A DNA stretch of 64,000 bases. Origin: Gordonibacter sp034932485 (GTDB lineage: Bacteria > Actinomycetota > Coriobacteriia > Coriobacteriales > Eggerthellaceae). Below, in pieces: positions 1-7,670 of the stretch (positions are counted from its first letter, which is position 1; each line of letters begins with the position of its first letter). The notes under the pieces are model-generated. The model did no database searches. It was not told where the DNA came from and saw only the letters and a program-made list of their open reading frames with translations. The stretch is taken from assembly GCA_034932485.1 (NCBI GenBank), contig JAYFOQ010000001.1:1-64000 (forward strand). Reading direction: 5' to 3'. The translations under genes were made by a program, and so were the position numbers.

Positions 1-33
1 TCGCGCTCACAAAGGATGCTTGTTTTGTTTTAG

Positions 34-79
34 AAGGCCCCTTACCGCAACGCAGGTTGCTGGTAGGGGGCCTTGTTTT
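34..79 (+). terminator. Rho-independent terminator of an upstream gene
   Basis: A long imperfect hairpin has arms beginning AAGGCCCC at 34 and ending GGGGGCCTT at 74, followed by GTTTT. It most likely ends a plus-strand gene lying outside the window. Confidence 0.75.
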
Positions 80-179
80 GTGTGGGGGTGGGTTGGGGAG
101 GATGAGGGGTGGGATGATAGATGAGGGGGTAGGAGTTATTCAGGATATCGTTTTTTGAAAACATTTTGTCTACTCAGTA

Positions 180-214
180 TTGCTAAATAGCGCTATATAG
201 TATTACTATATAGC
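180..214 (+). promoter_or_regulatory. Promoter and palindromic operator of the PadR operon
   Basis: GCTATATAG (192-200) and CTATATAGC (206-214) form a perfect 9-bp inverted repeat around TATTA. A promoter TTGCTA (180-185), 18-bp spacer, TACTAT (204-209) overlaps it, so a protein bound there would block RNA polymerase. Autoregulation by the PadR protein encoded just downstream is the natural inference. Confidence 0.6.
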
Positions 215-244
215 TGTCTTGTTGCGTGGATAAAAGGAGTTGTT

Positions 245-565
245 TTGGAAAACCTTACAGAAATGCTTAAGGGCGTACTTGAAGGCTGTGTCCTTGAAAT
301 CATTAGTCGAAAAGAAACCTATGGTTATGAGATCACGCGAGAGTTGAATGAGCTTGGCTTTACCGATGTAGTGGAGGGAACGGTCTACGCTATTCTTATT
401 CGTTTGGAGAAAAGAAAGTTAGTTGAGACCACTAAAAAGCCCTCAGAGATAGGACCTCCACGTAAGTTTTTCGCTCTTACCGATGCGGGGAGGATAGAGC
501 TGCAGCAGTTTTGGGAGAAATGGACGTTTGTTACATCAAAACTCATTCAACTAAAGGAGGCATAG
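245..565 (+). CDS. PadR family transcriptional regulator
   Basis: A 106-residue winged-helix repressor. The PadR signature is clear: 'GCVLEIISRKETYGYEITREL' type N-terminus, then the recognition wing 'VVEGTVYAILIRLEKRKLVE' and 'GPPRKFFALTDAGR'. It starts at a TTG codon five bases after AAAGGAG (233-239). It heads an operon with two DUF1048 genes; its TAG stop abuts the next ATG, implying translational coupling. PadR plus DUF1048 is a recurrent pairing in Firmicutes and Actinobacteria in which the PadR protein controls the small partner. It probably binds the palindrome at 192-214. The inducing signal is unknown. Confidence 0.9.
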   Translation: MENLTEMLKGVLEGCVLEIISRKETYGYEITRELNELGFTDVVEGTVYAILIRLEKRKLVETTKKPSEIGPPRKFFALTDAGRIELQQFWEKWTFVTSKLIQLKEA

Positions 566-943
566 ATGTCTGTGTTCGATTCGGCAGTGAAAGTGGTTAT
601 AGGCGATCTTGATGAGAAAAAGGCTTATAAGCAGCTTATGGCCCGCGCTGATGCCTTGCCTGAAGACTATCGGTATGCCTTCCGCAAAATTCGTAAATAT
701 ATGTACACGGTTGGTAGTTCTGAAGGCAATGCGGACATGTTTTCTGATTTGTCGCTGTTCTCAAGTGTGGTGGAGTTGTTTGAGGTTAGTGCAGCAGAAG
801 GTAGGCCGGTGCTTGAAGTTACGGGAAGTGAGATAAGTAAGTTTGCCGATGAACTCATGCATGCCTCGACCCTTGATGGCGAAACGTCTCGGAAGAAGTT
901 AAATCGTGAGATTGAAGAATACTTTAACGGAAAGGGGCGGTAA
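566..943 (+). CDS. DUF1048 family protein, copy 1
   Basis: A 125-residue, mostly helical cytosolic protein without signal peptide or membrane segment. The core 'KKAYKQLMARADALPEDYRYAFRKIRKYMY' followed by 'EVTGSEISKFADEL' matches the DUF1048 pattern. ATG 566 directly follows the padR stop, and the Shine-Dalgarno AAAGGAGG (553-560) lies inside padR. Function is not known for the family; it is normally co-transcribed with a PadR regulator. It is paralogous to the next gene, with the block around 'ALPEDYR' nearly identical. Confidence 0.8.
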   Translation: MSVFDSAVKVVIGDLDEKKAYKQLMARADALPEDYRYAFRKIRKYMYTVGSSEGNADMFSDLSLFSSVVELFEVSAAEGRPVLEVTGSEISKFADELMHASTLDGETSRKKLNREIEEYFNGKGR

Positions 944-945
944 CT

Positions 946-1296
946 ATGGTTTCTTTCATACGTAAAATGATCAACGATAAAAAAGTTTACCAAGACCAGA
1001 TGGCGCGAGCGGAAGCGTTGCCGGAGGATTATAGATTTGTGTTTAAAAAGATACACGCATATATATGGGAGAGAGCAGCTGGCGACGGATCCGATATAAT
1101 GGAGGCTCAGGGCGCGATGTTGGATTTGTTCGAATCGGAGGTTGCGGAAGGCAGGCAAGTGCTGGATGTGACAGGCCGAGACGTTGCGAGATTTGCTGAT
1201 GAGTTTTTGCTTGATGCGAAACAGTGGACAGACACTTATCGTAATCGCTTGAATCGTGCCGTAAACGATAAAGTCAAAAAAGAGTTGGCGCAGTAA
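946..1296 (+). CDS. DUF1048 family protein, copy 2
   Basis: A 116-residue paralogue of the preceding gene: 'YQDQMARAEALPEDYRFVFKKIHAYIW' and 'VLDVTGRDVARFADEFL' align with copy 1. It starts two bases after that gene's stop, behind AAAGGGG. The tandem pair probably arose by duplication and could form a heterodimer, which is inference. No catalytic motif is visible. Confidence 0.8.
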   Translation: MVSFIRKMINDKKVYQDQMARAEALPEDYRFVFKKIHAYIWERAAGDGSDIMEAQGAMLDLFESEVAEGRQVLDVTGRDVARFADEFLLDAKQWTDTYRNRLNRAVNDKVKKELAQ

Positions 1297-1383
1297 AGAC
1301 GCACGCCTGTTCCGTGAGGCAGTGAAGAAATATGCGCCAGTGCGCATAGCAAGCGATTGCATGCAGTTTTCACGTAGATGATA

Positions 1384-1419
1384 GCGCCGGTCGCCTTGCG
1401 GGTTTAGGGCGACTGGTGC
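1384..1419. terminator. Terminator-like hairpin without U-tract
   Basis: A 12-bp stem (1384-1395 with 1408-1419, two G-T pairs) closes a 12-nt loop between the DUF1048 operon and the polyprenyl synthase gene. No T-run follows, so termination efficiency is doubtful. Confidence 0.4.
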
Positions 1420-1424
1420 GGTTG

Positions 1425-1433
1425 TGATACCAT
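1425..1433 (+). promoter_or_regulatory. Extended -10 promoter of the polyprenyl synthase gene
   Basis: TGATACCAT is an extended -10 (TGn plus TAnnnT). Transcription would begin near 1440, so the in-frame ATG at 1432 would lie outside the mRNA; this supports the start at 1501. The same nine bases recur at 11353-11361 before the GntR gene. Confidence 0.45.
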
Positions 1434-1500
1434 GCTTGATGTATCCGGCATCAGTCGAACCGTATGTCGGACCTGTACGTCACCTATCGAAGAAAGCGTT

Positions 1501-2550
1501 ATGGACAACATCAACGAGATTATTGCGGCTGTCGAAGAGCCGCCCCAATCCTTCGAAGAATATCTTACCTGCTATGCCGATCGTGTAGGCGATTTGGTGA
1601 ATTCGTACATCCCTACGGGAACGCATCCCGATATGGACCGCTATCTGTACAATCCCCTGATTGCCTATAGTCAAAACGGCGGAAAGCGACATCGCCCGCT
1701 TATCTGCTTTGCGGCTTGTCGTGCCGTTGGCGGCGACATGACGCTGGCAACCAGCGCTGCCGCCGCTATCGAGCATTTCCACTCTGCGGCGCTTATTCAT
1801 GATGACATTGCCGACGAGGCCGAGTTGCGCCGCGGCGAGCCGTGTTTGCACCTCACGCAGGGTATGGGCTTGGCTATCAACATGGGTGATCTAGCCTTGT
1901 CGTTAGTGAATGGTACCGTGATTAATGATCCTGCGCTAGATGACCATACCAAGGTACGTGTGGTAAATGAGCTTATAGACATGACACGTCGCACCATTGA
2001 GGGTCAGGCGTTAGATATCGGTTGGGCTCGCGATGGTCGCTATGATATTTTGCCCGAGGACTACCTTGTTATGGCTACTCATAAAACGGCGCATTACTCG
2101 GGAGCTGTTCCGCTAGCTATTGGCGCCATCATCGGTGGTGGCTCTGAGACTGAAGTTGAGGCGTTGCGTAACTATGGCCTTGATACTGGCTTGGCGTTTC
2201 AAATTCAGGATGATCTGTTGAACCTAGTGGGTAGCGAAGAAAGTACGCAGAAAGACTTCCGTAATGATATTACTGAGGGTAAACGCACGTTGATGGTGGT
2301 GCATGCTCTGCAGAATTCGGATGCTCGCGAACGTCTCGTTGAAATATTGTCGACAAAAGAGAAAGATCCTGCCGTATTAGCAGAGGCCGTCGACATTATG
2401 AAGGCGTCTGGCAGTATCGAATACGCGCATAATTATGCAGAGAATTTAACAAGCATTGCAAAGAATCGGCTTATTGACATGGTTCAACCCTCGGTCTCAC
2501 GTGATCTGCTTATTTCTATGGCTGATTGGTTTGTGAACCGTTTGAAGTGA
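1501..2550 (+). CDS. Polyprenyl (geranylgeranyl/farnesyl-type) diphosphate synthase
   Basis: A trans-isoprenyl diphosphate synthase of 349 residues that condenses isopentenyl diphosphate onto an allylic diphosphate. The first aspartate-rich motif is DDIAD (101-105) followed by ELRRG; the second is reduced to QDDLLN (D237, D238), as in short-chain synthases. The 'GGKRHRP' substrate-binding segment is present. The frame is open from an ATG at 1432, but the extended -10 at 1425-1433 overlaps that codon, so ATG 1501 is preferred; its Shine-Dalgarno (AGAAAG) is weak. Chain length cannot be read safely from sequence. Likely products feed menaquinone or undecaprenyl synthesis. Monocistronic, ending in the hairpin at 2583-2623. 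Confidence 0.9.
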   Translation: MDNINEIIAAVEEPPQSFEEYLTCYADRVGDLVNSYIPTGTHPDMDRYLYNPLIAYSQNGGKRHRPLICFAACRAVGGDMTLATSAAAAIEHFHSAALIHDDIADEAELRRGEPCLHLTQGMGLAINMGDLALSLVNGTVINDPALDDHTKVRVVNELIDMTRRTIEGQALDIGWARDGRYDILPEDYLVMATHKTAHYSGAVPLAIGAIIGGGSETEVEALRNYGLDTGLAFQIQDDLLNLVGSEESTQKDFRNDITEGKRTLMVVHALQNSDARERLVEILSTKEKDPAVLAEAVDIMKASGSIEYAHNYAENLTSIAKNRLIDMVQPSVSRDLLISMADWFVNRLK

Positions 2551-2582
2551 TTGCAGGCTACGGATCTGTATTCGTATAGATG

Positions 2583-2623
2583 ATACACGGGCGGACGAGA
2601 CTTGGTCTCGTCCGCCCGTGTAT
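2583..2623. terminator. Perfect 19-bp hairpin after the polyprenyl synthase gene
   Basis: Arms 2583-2601 and 2605-2623 are perfectly complementary around a TTG loop. The stem is very stable but is followed by TGAAGATTT rather than a T-run, so it is terminator-like, not classical. Confidence 0.6.
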
Positions 2624-2712
2624 TGAAGATTTGGTGGTGTGCATTCTTTTTATCCCTCTGTTCCTTTGGTGGAACCTCGCGCGAGGTTGGTTCATCGTAA
2701 AACTGATTGGGG

Positions 2713-2718
2713 TAGTAT
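2713..2718 (+). promoter_or_regulatory. -10 element of a probably leaderless gene
   Basis: TAGTAT lies exactly 7 nt upstream of ATG 2726, so the transcript would start at or next to the A of the start codon. A weak -35 (TTCATC, 2691-2696) is 16 bp upstream. Confidence 0.4.
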
Positions 2719-2725
2719 GACCCGC

Positions 2726-3622
2726 ATGGAAACCATTACGCGACATGATACCGGCGCCGCCGTCGAGGACGTACAGCAGCGCCTGACAGTAATCGGCTTG
2801 CTAACGCAAGCAGATGTTGACGGCGTCTTTGACGACAAGACAGCTGCTGCTGTGCGTGCTTTTTGCGTGCAGGTGGGGTTGCCTGTGAGTGAGGATGTGA
2901 CAGAGCGGGTATGGAAGGCTCTGGTGGATGCTTCTTTCTGCCTCGGTGATCGTACGCTGTATCTGCGAATGCCCCATTTTCATGGACACGACGTTGTTGA
3001 GCTGCAGCATGCTTTAGGTGCACTCGGGTTTGCATGCGGCGCGGACGATGGTATTTTTGGGGCCTACTCGGAACTGGCTCTGCGTAAGTTCCAGCTAAAT
3101 TTGGGACTGCCGGCAGATGGCATTGCTGGCGCCTATACTTATGCGGCCATTCGTAATCTCCATCATTCCTGGGAGGGTAAAGAGGCTGTACACGAAGCTG
3201 TGCATCTTGGTTTCGCTCGTGCAGCTGATGTGTTGGAGAGTAACGCACTTTGCCTGTTCGGAACCAAACCTTTTACGCGTAGTGTTGCATCGCGTATGTC
3301 GAACTTAGCTTTAGCTACGAATCCTGCATCTAAGATCATGAGTGCAGATTCTCTGCTGGTGGCTCCCGATCAAAACATGCTGCTTGTGCATATTGTGTTA
3401 CCCGAAGAGAGCACTGCTGAAACGGTGCCCCGGGTTAGTTTTGAAGATGAAGAGACCTTGTCTTTGCGCTTGGAGACAGCTATCGGTGTAGCCGATGCGG
3501 CTTCGCCGTCTCGTATTGCACTGGAATTACCTGGTGTCATGTGGGAGGATGCTGGAGAGGGTCGTTCTGCTCAGCATTTTGCCATTGCCTTGCTGGATGC
3601 TTTATGCTCGGCGTTGTCTTGA
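2726..3622 (+). CDS. Peptidoglycan-binding protein, CwlM-like
   Basis: A 298-residue protein with two tandem PG_binding_1 repeats: residues about 5-70 ('GAAVEDVQQRLTVIGLL...GVFDDKTAAAVRAF') and 85-145 ('GHDVVELQHALGALGF...GIFGAYSELALRKFQ'). The remainder resembles the C-terminal amidase_3 region of actinobacterial CwlM proteins, but I see no zinc ligands, so it is probably non-catalytic. No signal peptide is evident, which also fits CwlM (a cytosolic regulator of peptidoglycan synthesis). The frame opens at GTG 2639 and has ATG codons at 2717 and 2726; the -10 at 2713-2718 favours the leaderless 2726 start. The CwlM link is tentative. Confidence 0.7.
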   Translation: METITRHDTGAAVEDVQQRLTVIGLLTQADVDGVFDDKTAAAVRAFCVQVGLPVSEDVTERVWKALVDASFCLGDRTLYLRMPHFHGHDVVELQHALGALGFACGADDGIFGAYSELALRKFQLNLGLPADGIAGAYTYAAIRNLHHSWEGKEAVHEAVHLGFARAADVLESNALCLFGTKPFTRSVASRMSNLALATNPASKIMSADSLLVAPDQNMLLVHIVLPEESTAETVPRVSFEDEETLSLRLETAIGVADAASPSRIALELPGVMWEDAGEGRSAQHFAIALLDALCSALS

Positions 3623-3711
3623 CGTTAAAGTGTGGGTGCCCGTATTCTTAAGTATTCGTATCAATTCGATGACGGTATTCTGTGCTGAATAGGTGCTATG
3701 TCGCCTGCTCT

Positions 3712-3717
3712 TATAAT
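3712..3717 (+). promoter_or_regulatory. -10 element of the proline-rich membrane protein gene
   Basis: A consensus TATAAT lies 36 nt before ATG 3754. No convincing -35 is seen. Confidence 0.45.
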
Positions 3718-3753
3718 TTGCTTAATCTATTCCTCAATGAAAGCAGGTGTGTT

Positions 3754-4209
3754 ATGGCTGAAGATACAAATACCAACGAACAAGGAGCTCCGACCCCGAC
3801 CCCAACCCCAACTCCGACCCCAACGGCTCCTGAGCAGCCTGTTCCCCCGACTCAGCCGCAGGCTCCGGTATCTCCGCAAATGCCGCCGCATCAGTCTTAT
3901 GCTGCACCCCAACCTCAACCGCAGCCTGTATACCCGCCGGCTCCCCTTATGCGTCTAACTGGTGGTATGAAGTTCGGCTGGTTTGTTGTGGGCGCGCTTC
4001 TTGGTATCGGCGGAATCGTAATTGCCTGGTTAACTAGTGTAGACAAGATGCCCGAAGTTAAGAGCGAGACGCTAAAGTGGTCTATCATCGGCTTTGTTGT
4101 CTGGATTGTGCTTGGAATCCTGATGAGCCTTATGATTGGCGGTATGATTACCGCGATGATTGCTGGTGCTGCGGGTTCGTATGGCTACGGTCACTACGGA
4201 TCTTTCTAA
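3754..4209 (+). CDS. Small membrane protein with Pro-Thr repeat N-terminus
   Basis: A 151-residue protein. The N-terminal third is low-complexity and disordered, with six consecutive Pro-Thr pairs (DNA 3790-3825) and a Pro/Gln-rich stretch. Two hydrophobic helices follow ('FGWFVVGALLGIGGIVIAWL' and a second at about 107-135), then a Gly/Tyr-rich tail. This layout resembles small actinobacterial membrane proteins of unknown role. The start at 3754 follows AAAGCAGG; the longer frame from 3682 runs across the -10 element. The repeat tract could vary in length between strains. No function assigned. Confidence 0.65.
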   Translation: MAEDTNTNEQGAPTPTPTPTPTPTAPEQPVPPTQPQAPVSPQMPPHQSYAAPQPQPQPVYPPAPLMRLTGGMKFGWFVVGALLGIGGIVIAWLTSVDKMPEVKSETLKWSIIGFVVWIVLGILMSLMIGGMITAMIAGAAGSYGYGHYGSF

Positions 4210-4243
4210 GTTGTTTCCTGAAATCTGGAAAATGTTTTACTTT

Positions 4244-4271
4244 GAAGAGCCCTTCGGGGCTCTTCTCGATT
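4244..4271 (+). terminator. UUCG-loop terminator
   Basis: GAAGAGCCC (4244-4252) pairs perfectly with GGGCTCTTC (4257-4265) around a TTCG tetraloop, followed by a short T-rich stretch. It ends the proline-rich membrane protein gene just before the leuC promoter. Confidence 0.8.
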
Positions 4272-4285
4272 ATGAGGTAACCCGA

Positions 4286-4294
4286 TGATACAAT
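4286..4294 (+). promoter_or_regulatory. Extended -10 promoter of leuCDB
   Basis: TGATACAAT is an extended -10. The predicted leader to ATG 4335 is about 35 nt, too short for a leader-peptide attenuator or T-box. Confidence 0.5.
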
Positions 4295-4334
4295 GAGCGA
4301 CAATTCAAACGAGCCCCCACCATAAGGAGCCAGC

Positions 4335-5627
4335 ATGCCACGTGCTATGACTATGGCCGAGAAAATTCTCGCCGCTCATGCGGGACTTGACGAAGTTGAG
4401 CCGGGCCAATTGATCGAATGTGATCTTGACCTTGTGCTTTCCAATGACGTCACGTCTCCTATTGCCATTCGTGAGTTCCAAAAAATTGGAGTCGGGCAGG
4501 TATTTGATCCGACGAAGATTGCCTTGGTGCCCGACCACTACGTACCAAACAAAGACATTAAGAGTGCCGAGCAGGCTAAGATTGTGCGTGATTTTGCGCA
4601 CGATCAGGGTATCACCCATTATTACGAAGTAGGCTGCATGGGCGTAGAGCACGCATTGCTGCCCGAGCAGGGTGTTGTGGGTGCGGGCGATCTTATTATC
4701 GGAGCCGATAGTCACACGTGTACCTATGGCGCTCTAGGTGCGTTTGCTACGGGCGTGGGCTCCACCGATGCGGGTGTTGGTTATGCTACCGGTAGGGCCT
4801 GGTTTAAGGTACCCGAGTCGCTGCTGTTTTGCATCGAGGGCGAGTTGGCTCCTGGTGTTACGGGTAAAGATGTTATTCTGCACCTTATCGGAATGATAGG
4901 TGTTGACGGTGCGCTTTACCAAGCAATGGAGTTTACAGGCAGTGCAATTCGTAGCATGAGTATGGATGAGCGTTTATCCATTTCAAACATGGCTATCGAG
5001 GCGGGTGGCAAAGCTGGTCTTATCGAAGTAGACGACGTTACTCGGGCCTACATGGATGGGCGCGTGGAACGTCCTTATACGGAATATCATTCCGATGAGG
5101 GTGCAGTGTATGCACAGGTGTTCGAGATTGACGCTTCTACTATCGTACCCACGGTGTCGTTCCCGCATTTGCCTTCGAATACGCGTCCAGCCTCTGAAGC
5201 GCGCGACGTAGTTATCGACCAAGCTGTAATTGGTTCGTGTACAAATGGCCGTATCACGGACATGCGCCAAGCTGCTGAGGTGCTGCGTGGACACACGGTG
5301 CATCCAAATGTGCGCTGTATTGTTATCCCGGCTACGCAGGCGGTATATCGTCAGTGTATAGAAGAGGGTCTGATGGATGTGTTTCTCGGCGCGAATTGTG
5401 CTGTGTCTACTCCGACGTGTGGTCCCTGCTTGGGTGGCTATATGGGAATTCTTGCTGCTGGCGAGCGTGCCATTGCGACCACGAACCGCAACTTTGTAGG
5501 TCGCATGGGCGATCCTACCAGTGAAGTATACCTGTCGTCTCCGGCCGTGGCTGCGGCAAGTGCTGTGCTGGGTCACATCGGTTTGCCGGAAGATTTAGAC
5601 GTCGCCTGTACACAGGCAGCGGAATAG
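4335..5627 (+). CDS. leuC: 3-isopropylmalate dehydratase large subunit
   Basis: A 430-residue aconitase-superfamily enzyme that with LeuD isomerises 2- to 3-isopropylmalate in leucine synthesis. The 4Fe-4S ligands are visible in 'GSCTNGRI' and 'CGPCLGGYMG', and the substrate loop in 'GADSHTCTYGALGAFATGVGSTD'. The length and separate small subunit match the HacA/LeuC2 (archaeal-type) subfamily of about 420 residues rather than the 465-residue E. coli type. ATG 4335 follows TAAGGAGCC. First gene of leuCDB; leuA is not in the window. Confidence 0.95.
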   Translation: MPRAMTMAEKILAAHAGLDEVEPGQLIECDLDLVLSNDVTSPIAIREFQKIGVGQVFDPTKIALVPDHYVPNKDIKSAEQAKIVRDFAHDQGITHYYEVGCMGVEHALLPEQGVVGAGDLIIGADSHTCTYGALGAFATGVGSTDAGVGYATGRAWFKVPESLLFCIEGELAPGVTGKDVILHLIGMIGVDGALYQAMEFTGSAIRSMSMDERLSISNMAIEAGGKAGLIEVDDVTRAYMDGRVERPYTEYHSDEGAVYAQVFEIDASTIVPTVSFPHLPSNTRPASEARDVVIDQAVIGSCTNGRITDMRQAAEVLRGHTVHPNVRCIVIPATQAVYRQCIEEGLMDVFLGANCAVSTPTCGPCLGGYMGILAAGERAIATTNRNFVGRMGDPTSEVYLSSPAVAAASAVLGHIGLPEDLDVACTQAAE

Positions 5628-5640
5628 GAGGGGAGGACTT

Positions 5641-6135
5641 ATGCAATTTAAAGGAATCGCGCATCGTTACGGACGCGACGTCGACACTGACGTTATCATC
5701 CCCGCTCGCTATTTGAACACGTCCGATCCAATTGAGCTGGCTAAGCACTGCATGGAAGACCTGGATGCGGCATTTGTTGAACGTGTGTGTCCGGGTGATA
5801 TTATCGTAGCGGATGAGAATTTTGGCTGTGGCTCGTCGCGAGAGCATGCACCTATTGCTATAAAGGCCGCTGGTGTGGACGTAGTTATTGCGAAGAGCTT
5901 TGCGCGCATCTTCTACCGTAATGCTATCAACACAGGACTGGCAATTATGGAATGTCCAGAGGCTGTAGATGCCATTTCTGCTGGCGACGTAGTCAGCGTG
6001 GATGCGGATGCTGGTATCGTTACCAATGAGACGACGGGCGCCGTGTTTCACGCCCAACCGTTCCCTCCATTTATTCGCGAAATCATCGAAGCCGGAGGAC
6101 TTATCAATCGCACGAAAACTCGTTTGGATGCGTAA
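5641..6135 (+). CDS. leuD: 3-isopropylmalate dehydratase small subunit
   Basis: A 164-residue swivelling-domain subunit that pairs with LeuC. It shows 'GRDVDTDVIIPARYLNTSDP', 'ENFGCGSSREHAP' and 'SFARIFYRNAINTGL', all diagnostic. The short form (about 165 residues) matches the HacA/LeuC2-type large subunit upstream. It starts 13 nt after leuC behind GGAGGGGAGG. Confidence 0.95.
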   Translation: MQFKGIAHRYGRDVDTDVIIPARYLNTSDPIELAKHCMEDLDAAFVERVCPGDIIVADENFGCGSSREHAPIAIKAAGVDVVIAKSFARIFYRNAINTGLAIMECPEAVDAISAGDVVSVDADAGIVTNETTGAVFHAQPFPPFIREIIEAGGLINRTKTRLDA

Positions 6136-6282
6136 ACGATCTGTTTGGATAGAAGCTGTTGGTGAGCGAAATCTCAACGTAAGTATAGTTCGCGAGTTCT
6201 GCTTATGGTTCAGGTGAGCTTGCCTTGAAAATAGCGAGTTGCGATTGGACGGCGTGCGCAACGTGAAAGATGGTGAGTCTAT

Positions 6283-7389
6283 ATGAGGAAGAACTACCAC
6301 ATCTGCCTTTTACCGGGCGATGGCATTGGCCCTGAAATTATCGCTGAAGGTCGCAAGGTGCTTGATGCCGTGGGAACTCGACACGGTACGACGTTCACCT
6401 ATTCAGAGGCGCTTTTGGGCGGATGCGCTATCGATGAGGCGGGTACTGCACTGCCGGATGACACCCTAGAGGTTGCTCGGACATCAGACGCCGTATTGCT
6501 TGCAGCGGTGGGAGGCCCCAAGTGGGATACGACTGATCCGAAAAAGCCACGTCCTGAACAGGGACTTCTCGGTATTCGCAAAGCTTTGGGGCTTTATGCA
6601 AACCTGCGCCCTGTGCGCATCTTCAAAGCCTTGTCTCATGCCTCCGCACTGAAGCCTGAGGTAATTGGTGGAGTTGATCTATTGATCGTGCGCGAACTTA
6701 CCGGTGGTCTTTATTTTGGCAAGCGCGAGCGCTTCTACGATGAGGAAGACTGCGGTACGGACGGCTCGAAGGGCCAGCGCGCATACGACACGCTTGAGTA
6801 TTGCGAGTACGAGATCGAGCGCATCGTGCGTCATGCGTTTGATACCGCAGGTAAGCGCGGATGTCGCGTTCATTCTATCGACAAGGCGAACGTATTGGAA
6901 TCGAGTCGTCTGTGGCGTGAAGTCGCCCACCGTGTGGCTCTTGACTACCCGCAGGTGGAACTCGTCGATATGCTGGTAGATAATGCGGCCATGCAGCTAA
7001 TTAACAATCCAGCTCAATTCGATGTAGTGGTTACCGAGAATATGTTCGGTGACATTTTGTCCGACGAAGCATCTATGCTTACTGGATCGTTGGGAATGCT
7101 GGCAAGTGCATCGCTTGGCGATGGGGTAGCGCTCTACGAGCCAAGCCATGGAAGCGCGCCCGATATCGCAGGGAAAGGTATTGCTAACCCGCTTGCGCAA
7201 ATCCTGTCGGTTGAAATGATGCTGCGGTACAGCTTCGGAATGGACGAAGCAGCCGATGACGTTATGCGTGCGGTGGAGGCGGTGCTCGATGAGGGCTGGC
7301 GTACGGGTGATATCAAGCAGGTTGATACTCCTATCGAAAAACTGATTGGAACCGTCCAAATGGGAGACCTGGTGGTTTCTCATTTGTGA
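6283..7389 (+). CDS. leuB: 3-isopropylmalate dehydrogenase
   Basis: A 368-residue NAD-dependent beta-hydroxyacid oxidative decarboxylase, third enzyme of leucine synthesis. Seen: 'LLPGDGIGPEI', 'VGGPKWD', 'RPEQGLLGIRKALGLYANLRPV', 'VRELTGGLYFG', 'VTENMFGDILSDEASMLTGSLGMLASAS' and 'YEPSHGSAPDIAGKGIANP'. Length is normal for LeuB. A 147-bp spacer follows leuD with no terminator, so co-transcription is likely. The Shine-Dalgarno before ATG 6283 (GGTGAG) is modest. The operon ends at the hairpin 7475-7509. Confidence 0.95.
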   Translation: MRKNYHICLLPGDGIGPEIIAEGRKVLDAVGTRHGTTFTYSEALLGGCAIDEAGTALPDDTLEVARTSDAVLLAAVGGPKWDTTDPKKPRPEQGLLGIRKALGLYANLRPVRIFKALSHASALKPEVIGGVDLLIVRELTGGLYFGKRERFYDEEDCGTDGSKGQRAYDTLEYCEYEIERIVRHAFDTAGKRGCRVHSIDKANVLESSRLWREVAHRVALDYPQVELVDMLVDNAAMQLINNPAQFDVVVTENMFGDILSDEASMLTGSLGMLASASLGDGVALYEPSHGSAPDIAGKGIANPLAQILSVEMMLRYSFGMDEAADDVMRAVEAVLDEGWRTGDIKQVDTPIEKLIGTVQMGDLVVSHL

Positions 7390-7474
7390 AGATGGGATTG
7401 CGTGTAAAGGAATGCTGGATTGTTAGCATGAACGCTGACTTTGGGGTTAGTTGATTCCCTTATTGTGCAGATAT

Positions 7475-7516
7475 ACGGGTTGTAGTGAGCTTTCCTCGCT
7501 ACAACCCGTTTGTTTC
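7475..7516 (+). terminator. Rho-independent terminator of leuCDB
   Basis: A 15-bp stem (7475-7489 with 7495-7509, one G-T pair) and 5-nt loop are followed by TTGTTTC. Confidence 0.8.
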
Positions 7517-7592
7517 GTCCGTAGTTTTGAGGAGCCCCGTTGAGTGCGCCACGCAGACTTAACGGGATCGTGACGATTGCTTTTTACTTTCG

Positions 7593-7607
7593 AATGCGCT
7601 GCGCATT
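7593..7607. repeat. Palindrome upstream of the serine recombinase gene
   Basis: AATGCGC-T-GCGCATT is a perfect 7-bp inverted repeat. It could be an operator or a crossover site for the recombinase encoded 64 bp downstream; nothing distinguishes these. Confidence 0.35.
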
Positions 7608-7670
7608 GTACCAAGACCTTGTGCCATGGTAGAGATGTCGATTGTTCTTCAAAAGAAAAGGATTTCATTT

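Noticed and set aside
667..1362. 231-codon minus-strand frame opposite the DUF1048 genes
   Set aside because: It lies antisense to two genes with good ribosome-binding sites and family matches, and its translation shows no domain.
1432..1500. Upstream ATG start for the polyprenyl synthase
   Set aside because: It overlaps an extended -10 promoter and has no Shine-Dalgarno; the added residues are Cys/Thr-rich and unlike the family.
5515..6300. 261-codon minus-strand frame across leuC, leuD and the leuD-leuB gap
   Set aside because: It is a shadow of leuD, which is unmistakable on the plus strand.
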